A DNA stretch of 47,068 bases. Source: an uncultured Tateyamaria sp. (GTDB lineage Bacteria > Pseudomonadota > Alphaproteobacteria > Rhodobacterales > Rhodobacteraceae). The stretch lies in NCBI RefSeq assembly GCF_947494755.1, contig NZ_CANLVZ010000022.1, forward strand, positions 1 through 47,068, read 5' to 3'. A model generated the notes under the pieces. It was not told the DNA's origin and ran no database searches. It saw only the letters and a program-made list of their open reading frames with translations. Shown here one piece after another: positions 42,852 to 47,068 of this stretch. The first letter of the stretch is position 1. Each line of letters opens with the position of its first letter. A program made the translations under genes and the position numbers.

Positions 42852-44270
42852 ATGAAGCGTATAAAGACCGATATCCTGATCATCGGGGCCGGATCAGGTG
42901 GCTTGTCCGTGGCCGCAGGCGCGGCCCAAATGGGGGCCAAGGTTGTCCTGCTCGAAGGACACAAGATGGGCGGGGATTGCCTGAACTACGGCTGTGTGCC
43001 CTCCAAGGCGCTCATTGCAAGCGGCAAGGCGGCGCATGCTCAGTCCCACAGCGCAGTCTACGGCGTGGCCGAGGTGGCCCCGCAAATCGACTATGCCGCA
43101 GCCAAGGACCATGTTCAGGGCGTCATTGCCCAGATTGAACCGGTCGACAGTCAGGAACGTTTTGAGGGGTTTGGGGTCGAGGTGATCCGCGAATTCGGGC
43201 GCTTCATTTCAGACACCGAAGTGCAGGCGGGCGATACGGTCATCACCGCGCGACGCATCGTGATCGCGACGGGGTCCAGCCCGCTTGTGCCCCCAATCGA
43301 AGGCATGGACACGGTGCCATACCTGACCAATGAAACTCTATGGGAGCTGCGGGAACGGCCCGACCACCTGCTGATCATCGGCGGCGGCCCGATTGGGATG
43401 GAGATGGCGCAGGCCCATGTCCGCTTGGGATCCAAAGTGACGGTGATCGAAGGGGACAAGGCGCTTGGCAAGGACGACCCGGAACTGGCCAAGGTGGTGC
43501 TTGAAAACCTGCGCGCAGAAGGGATCGAAATCGCCGAAGATGCGCTGGCCTCCAAGATCGAAGGCGGGGAGGTGGCCGTCACGGTACACACCAAGGACGG
43601 GCGCAGCTTTGCCGGCTCGCATCTGCTGGTGGCCGTCGGGCGCAAGACGAACACCGACAAGCTGAACCTCGATGCCGCCGGGATCGAGACGACGAAAACA
43701 GGAGTCAAGGTCGATAACGCCATGAAGACCACCAATCGCCGCGTCTATGCCATCGGGGATGCGGCCGGTGGACTGCAATTCACCCATGTGGCGGGCTATC
43801 ATGCGGGGGTCATCATTCGATCCATGCTGTTTGGGTTGCCCTCGAAGACCAAGACCAGCCACATCCCGTGGGCGACTTACACAGACCCGGAACTGGCGCA
43901 GGTGGGACTGACCGAAGCGCAGGCGCGTAAAACCCACGGCGACAAGCTTGAGGTGGTGCGCTTTCACTATGAACACAACGACCGGGCCATCGCCGAGCGC
44001 AAGACCAAGGGGCTGATCAAGGTCATGGTGGTCAAGGGACGTCCCGTCGGTGCCTCCATCGCGGGGCATCAGGCGGGCGAATTGATCAACCTCTGGGCGC
44101 TTGTGCTGGCCAACAAGATGAAGATGAGCCAGGTGGCGGCCATGGTTGCTCCGTACCCGACCATTGGTGAGGTCAACAAACGCGCTGCCGGGGCCTATTT
44201 CAGCCCCCGCTTGTTCGAAAGTGATCTGGTCAAGCGGGTGGTAGGGCTTGTGCAACGCTTCATTCCCTGA
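42852..44270 (+). CDS. FAD-dependent pyridine nucleotide-disulfide oxidoreductase (mercuric reductase-like)
   Basis: A 472-residue flavoprotein: FAD-binding GAGSGG at 12-17, redox-active CLNYGC (Cys43, Cys48), NAD(P)-binding IIGGGPIGMEMAQ, a second FAD motif RRVYAIGDAAG, and a C-terminal dimer domain ending in PYPTIGEV. That last motif has Tyr where lipoamide dehydrogenase and glutathione reductase have the catalytic His, as in MerA-like relatives, so it is not a standard Lpd. No mer genes are near. Its partner may be the co-transcribed TVP38 gene, five bases upstream, a pairing common in bacteria. Confidence 0.88.
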   Translation: MKRIKTDILIIGAGSGGLSVAAGAAQMGAKVVLLEGHKMGGDCLNYGCVPSKALIASGKAAHAQSHSAVYGVAEVAPQIDYAAAKDHVQGVIAQIEPVDSQERFEGFGVEVIREFGRFISDTEVQAGDTVITARRIVIATGSSPLVPPIEGMDTVPYLTNETLWELRERPDHLLIIGGGPIGMEMAQAHVRLGSKVTVIEGDKALGKDDPELAKVVLENLRAEGIEIAEDALASKIEGGEVAVTVHTKDGRSFAGSHLLVAVGRKTNTDKLNLDAAGIETTKTGVKVDNAMKTTNRRVYAIGDAAGGLQFTHVAGYHAGVIIRSMLFGLPSKTKTSHIPWATYTDPELAQVGLTEAQARKTHGDKLEVVRFHYEHNDRAIAERKTKGLIKVMVVKGRPVGASIAGHQAGELINLWALVLANKMKMSQVAAMVAPYPTIGEVNKRAAGAYFSPRLFESDLVKRVVGLVQRFIP

Positions 44271-44282
44271 CCACATACGCGC

Positions 44283-45665
44283 ATGTTGAATTCACTCTCT
44301 GGCCGCTTTCTGATCCTCACGACGATTTTCGTGATGTTGGCGGAAATCATGATCTTCGTGCCCTCAATCGCCCGGTTCCGTGAAGAGTTTTTGCAGAACC
44401 GGCTTGAGCGGGCGCAGATCGCCTCGCTTGCGCTGCTGGCCGACGACATGATCGACAGTGAGTTGGAGGAAGAGCTGCTTGAGAACGCAGGCGTCTTCAA
44501 CGTGGTGCTGCGCCGCGACGAGGTGCGCCAATTGATGCTGTCGACTCCGATGCCGCAAGCTATCGATGCGACCTTTGATCTGCGCGATGGCACCGCACCG
44601 GTGTTGATCCGCGATGCAATGCTGCGTCTGCTTGATCCTGAAAACAAGGTAATCCGGGTGATCGGTGCGCCCACCCGGCAAGCAGGGTTGCTGATCGAAA
44701 TTACTATGGAAACGGCACCTTTGCGCGCTGCTATGCTCGACTATGGCGTGCGTATTCTGGTCTTGTCGGCGGTCATTTCGATCTTTACCGCCTTTTTGCT
44801 GTTTATTGCAGTGCGCGCCATCCTGGTGAAACCAATCCGTGGCGTCGTTGGTCATATGCAACGTTACGCCGCCTCACCCGAGGATGCGCGGCGTATCATT
44901 ATTCCGACCGCAGGCGTGACCGAACTGCGCGAGGCCGAAGAAGCGTTGCGCTCGATGCAGACCGAGCTGATCTCGGCCTTGCGCCAAAAGGACCGGCTGG
45001 CCCAACTCGGGGGGGCTGTGTCCAAGATCAGCCATGATTTGCGCAATATTCTCACTTCGGCTCAACTATTCACCGACCGGATTGAGATGTCCGAAGACCC
45101 GCTGGTGGCGCGCATGGCTCCCAAACTGGTAGGCTCAATCACGCGCGCGGTGAACCTGTGCGAAAGCACGCTCGCCTTTGGCAAGGCCGAAGAACCCAGC
45201 CCCTCACTCATGGTGGTGACGCTGGATGATCTGGTGGCTGACGTGCTGGACAGTGAACGACTGGCAGTGGGCGAGCATGACCTGTCGCTCAGCGAAAACA
45301 TCCCGCCGCTGTTCACCCTGCGCGCAGACCCCGAACAACTGTTTCGCGTGGTGTCCAACCTCGTGCGCAATGCGCGTCAGGCGATCATCGCGACGAATAA
45401 GGCAGGCGAAATCAACGTCTCGGCTTACGAGGACGCCGACAATTGGTGGATCGAGATCGCCGACACTGGCCCCGGCCTGCCACCCAAGGCGCAAGAGCAT
45501 CTGTTCACGCCTTTCCAGGGTGGGGTGAGCAAAGGCGGCACCGGCCTTGGCCTTGCCATTGCATCCGAGCTGATCCGCGGCCATGGGGGGGCGCTGGAGT
45601 TGGACCGGACAGGACCCTCCGGAACAGTGTTTTCGATCCGCCTGCCCAAGGGCGACGGTATTTGA
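44283..45665 (+). CDS. Orphan sensor histidine kinase
   Basis: A 460-residue kinase: membrane segments at about 8-30 and 155-180 around a 125-residue periplasmic sensor, a HAMP-like linker (about 180-235), H-box SKISHDLRN with His251, N-box NLVRNARQA (Asn363), G1 DTGPGLP and G2 GGTGLGLA. No response regulator is encoded nearby. Unusually, RN follows HDL where many kinases have RTP. It starts 12 bases after the reductase gene, so the three genes 42115-45665 form one operon. Confidence 0.92.
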   Translation: MLNSLSGRFLILTTIFVMLAEIMIFVPSIARFREEFLQNRLERAQIASLALLADDMIDSELEEELLENAGVFNVVLRRDEVRQLMLSTPMPQAIDATFDLRDGTAPVLIRDAMLRLLDPENKVIRVIGAPTRQAGLLIEITMETAPLRAAMLDYGVRILVLSAVISIFTAFLLFIAVRAILVKPIRGVVGHMQRYAASPEDARRIIIPTAGVTELREAEEALRSMQTELISALRQKDRLAQLGGAVSKISHDLRNILTSAQLFTDRIEMSEDPLVARMAPKLVGSITRAVNLCESTLAFGKAEEPSPSLMVVTLDDLVADVLDSERLAVGEHDLSLSENIPPLFTLRADPEQLFRVVSNLVRNARQAIIATNKAGEINVSAYEDADNWWIEIADTGPGLPPKAQEHLFTPFQGGVSKGGTGLGLAIASELIRGHGGALELDRTGPSGTVFSIRLPKGDGI

Positions 45666-45695
45666 GCGCGCGCACGGTTTTGGCCAGATACCCCC

Positions 45696-45724
45696 TTGCA
45701 TTGGCGCGGGCACAGGACTAAACC
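45696..45724 (+). promoter_or_regulatory. Candidate promoter of tRNA-Arg
   Basis: TTGCAT, exactly 17 bases, TAAACC, ending ten bases before the first base of the tRNA; the distance fits a start about six bases upstream of the mature 5' end. Confidence 0.45.
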
Positions 45725-45734
45725 GCCCAAACGC

Positions 45735-45811
45735 GGACCGATAGCTCAGCTGGATAGAGTACCTGACTACGAATCAGGGGGTCGGGGGTTCGAATCCTCC
45801 TCGGTCCGCCA
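45735..45811 (+). tRNA. tRNA-Arg (anticodon ACG)
   Basis: 77 bases with encoded CCA. Acceptor GGACCGA/TCGGTCC (7 bp), D-arm TAGCTCAGCTGGATAGAG, anticodon stem CCTGA/TCAGG with loop CTACGAA giving ACG at 34-36, T-arm GGGGG-TTCGAAT-CCTCC, discriminator G. A34 would become inosine and read CGU, CGC and CGA. C at position 32 makes it a possible TtcA substrate. No clear terminator follows. Confidence 0.95.
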
Positions 45812-46003
45812 AAATCAAAATGTGAGATGACAGATAGTTTTGTGTTTTTGGACACATAGGTCTGATTTGTCTCTCGAAACGTCGCTTTCGTGGTTCCAAT
45901 TCCTGTCAGCCTGTCCGATCTCAATCTCTTGGGCTTTTGGCCAGGGATAATTTGGTGTGCCAGAACCACCTTTGCTGCATAATCGCGGCGAAAGGGCGCT
46001 GTC

Positions 46004-46885
46004 ATGGTTGAACAATCTCTTTCCCTGTCTGAGACAAATCTCACGATTTGCGATGACCCGATCGTTGCGCGCCGGGCTGGAACCCGCTTCGCACCTCGTG
46101 CCGAGATCATCGATGAGCAGGGCAGGCGGGCTCTTATCTGCCTCGTCCCTCCGGACAATCCCGAACTTGCACTGACCGAAGACGTGATGACAGCGCGTGA
46201 AGTGGCTGGGGCAGCGCAGGTCATTCATTTGAGGTCGGACGCGGGCGTGGCTCTTGTTGCGCGCAAGCTCGGCTCTGGGTTTCGATACCAAATGACCAAT
46301 ACAACCGTGGCCGTTGGCGGGCATCAGATTGCCATCACCGATTTATGCGAACGCTTTCCGGTTGCGCGCCGCACGGGCTGGAACGACCTCCCTCTGAGCG
46401 GGCAGGATTTGCCGACGTTCTTTGATATAGAGAGTTTTTTGAGCTGGTGGGATTTTGTGCCAGGCAAACAGCGGTTTGACATGCTGAACGGGCAGGTACA
46501 TCTGGTGCCAAGGCCGTCACCCGCTGCCCAAAACGGGGTGCCTCTGGAAGCTGAATTGAACATGGCGCTTCCCGCGCCGTTCTTTGCCATTCGCAACCTG
46601 CTGTTTCGTGCCAGTGCCTTGTCGGCATTGCTCATACCGATATCGATCTGCCGCTCGCCGCTTGTGGACGGTCCTTTTGTCAAACCTGTCGCAGCGATTT
46701 ACCCTGTGTGGGATGCAACGTCGAAACGTTTTGCATTGGAGCGAGTCGGGTTGCTACGGAACAGCTCGATACCGTGTGCTATTTTTGACCATATCACCGG
46801 CGTGTGGAGGTCTGGCGATTGGTCCGCGATCGGGTCCTTTGATCTTGGTAACAGCAGCCTGAGCTTGAAAGGTGTGTTGCCTTGA
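46004..46885 (+). CDS. Protein of unknown function behind tRNA-Arg
   Basis: A 293-residue ORF from ATG at 46004. I do not recognise the first 140 residues. The C-terminal part (RFDMLNGQVHLVPRPSPAAQN, then RSPLVDGPFVKPVAAIYPVW, ERVGLLRNSSIPCAIFDH, and SLSLKGVLP) has a faint similarity in order to Uma2-type PD-(D/E)xK proteins, but the acidic catalytic residues are not convincing, so this is only a suggestion. No membrane segment or signal peptide. GC content and codon choice are less biased than in neighbouring genes. The 192 bases between the tRNA and this gene contain no other gene. Confidence 0.55.
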   Translation: MVEQSLSLSETNLTICDDPIVARRAGTRFAPRAEIIDEQGRRALICLVPPDNPELALTEDVMTAREVAGAAQVIHLRSDAGVALVARKLGSGFRYQMTNTTVAVGGHQIAITDLCERFPVARRTGWNDLPLSGQDLPTFFDIESFLSWWDFVPGKQRFDMLNGQVHLVPRPSPAAQNGVPLEAELNMALPAPFFAIRNLLFRASALSALLIPISICRSPLVDGPFVKPVAAIYPVWDATSKRFALERVGLLRNSSIPCAIFDHITGVWRSGDWSAIGSFDLGNSSLSLKGVLP

Positions 46886-47068
46886 ATGAAGGCAGCTCGC
46901 GGCCCAGAGCCGACCTTGGTCATCCATCTCTACGCGGCAGTGCAGCTCCTTGAAAGCGGACGTCAGGTGGGTGTTCGCTGCCTATTTGTTGTTGACCTGC
47001 TCCCCTGAGAGTCCGTGTTTATAAGTTAGCTCTGTTCAGGTTTTGGTCCTCTTCTGACCGGTTAGCAT
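46886..47068. other. Unassigned tail of the window
   Basis: A 40-codon frame starts at ATG 46886 directly behind the preceding stop (MKAARGPEPTLVIHLYAAVQ ...) and ends at TGA; it looks fortuitous. The stretch GAAAGCGGACGTCAGGTGGGTGTTCGC resembles short degenerate repeats that I have seen in roseobacter intergenic DNA, but one copy cannot prove it. Confidence 0.25.

Noticed and set aside
46886-47008. 40-codon frame at the end of the window
   Set aside because: Too short, no family, cannot be told apart from chance.

Overview
The window is chromosomal DNA of an alphaproteobacterium, most probably of the Rhodobacteraceae (Roseobacter group). The basis is gene content and order: the tuf-S10-spc-alpha ribosomal supercluster, a four-gene Bzt/Aap-type amino-acid ABC transporter with two long permeases, an ATP12-type F1 assembly factor, the rpmH-rnpA-yidD...yidC-MOSC-engB-argB series, and high GC with strong G/C third positions. 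No phage, IS element or CRISPR array is visible.

Layout. (1) 1-20281: end of tuf, then rpsJ-rplC-rplD-rplW // rplB-rpsS-rplV-rpsC-rplP // rpmC-rpsQ-rplN-rplX-rplE-rpsN-rpsH-rplF-rplR-rpsE-rpmD // rplO-secY-adk // rpsM-rpsK-rpoA-rplQ. The slashes mark four places where unrelated DNA is inserted: an exported four-cysteine protein; a Doc-type toxin-antitoxin pair plus a 2OG-Fe(II) oxygenase; two paralogous membrane proteins flanking an HCCA-isomerase-like gene; and a frameshifted gene fused by overlap to adk. Terminators follow rplW, rplP and rpmD, and good sigma70-like promoters (TTG...-N17-TATACG) stand before rpmC and rplO, so the supercluster looks broken into separate transcription units. 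(2) 20349-26409: a host-attachment-type protein (minus), then a tight plus-strand operon: Deg-type protease, rarA, crcB, RluA-family pseudouridine synthase, HAD phosphatase, ATP12 chaperone. (3) 26626-31142: bztABCD amino-acid uptake operon with a strong hairpin after the binding-protein gene. (4) 31303-35878: FkbM methyltransferase, then minus-strand ferredoxin-like protein, sterol-desaturase-like protein, argB, engB, MOSC protein. (5) 35878-41792: yidC, an EAL-domain protein, ttcA, a DUF3833 lipoprotein gene broken by two frameshifts, yidD, rnpA, rpmH. The rpmH-rnpA-yidD and yidC parts are normally together and are separated here. (6) 42115-47068: TVP38-type membrane protein, FAD disulfide reductase, orphan histidine kinase, tRNA-Arg(ACG), an unknown ORF and an unassigned tail.

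A small palindromic repeat (outer GTAAGGCG/CGCCTTAC, variable but self-complementary stem, often an ACA/TGT loop) occurs at least nine times, always just behind a gene or gene block. The most striking juxtaposition is a Doc-type toxin (the characterised Doc phosphorylates EF-Tu) placed inside the ribosomal cluster that starts with tuf; the codon for the EF-Tu threonine it would modify is at 58-60.
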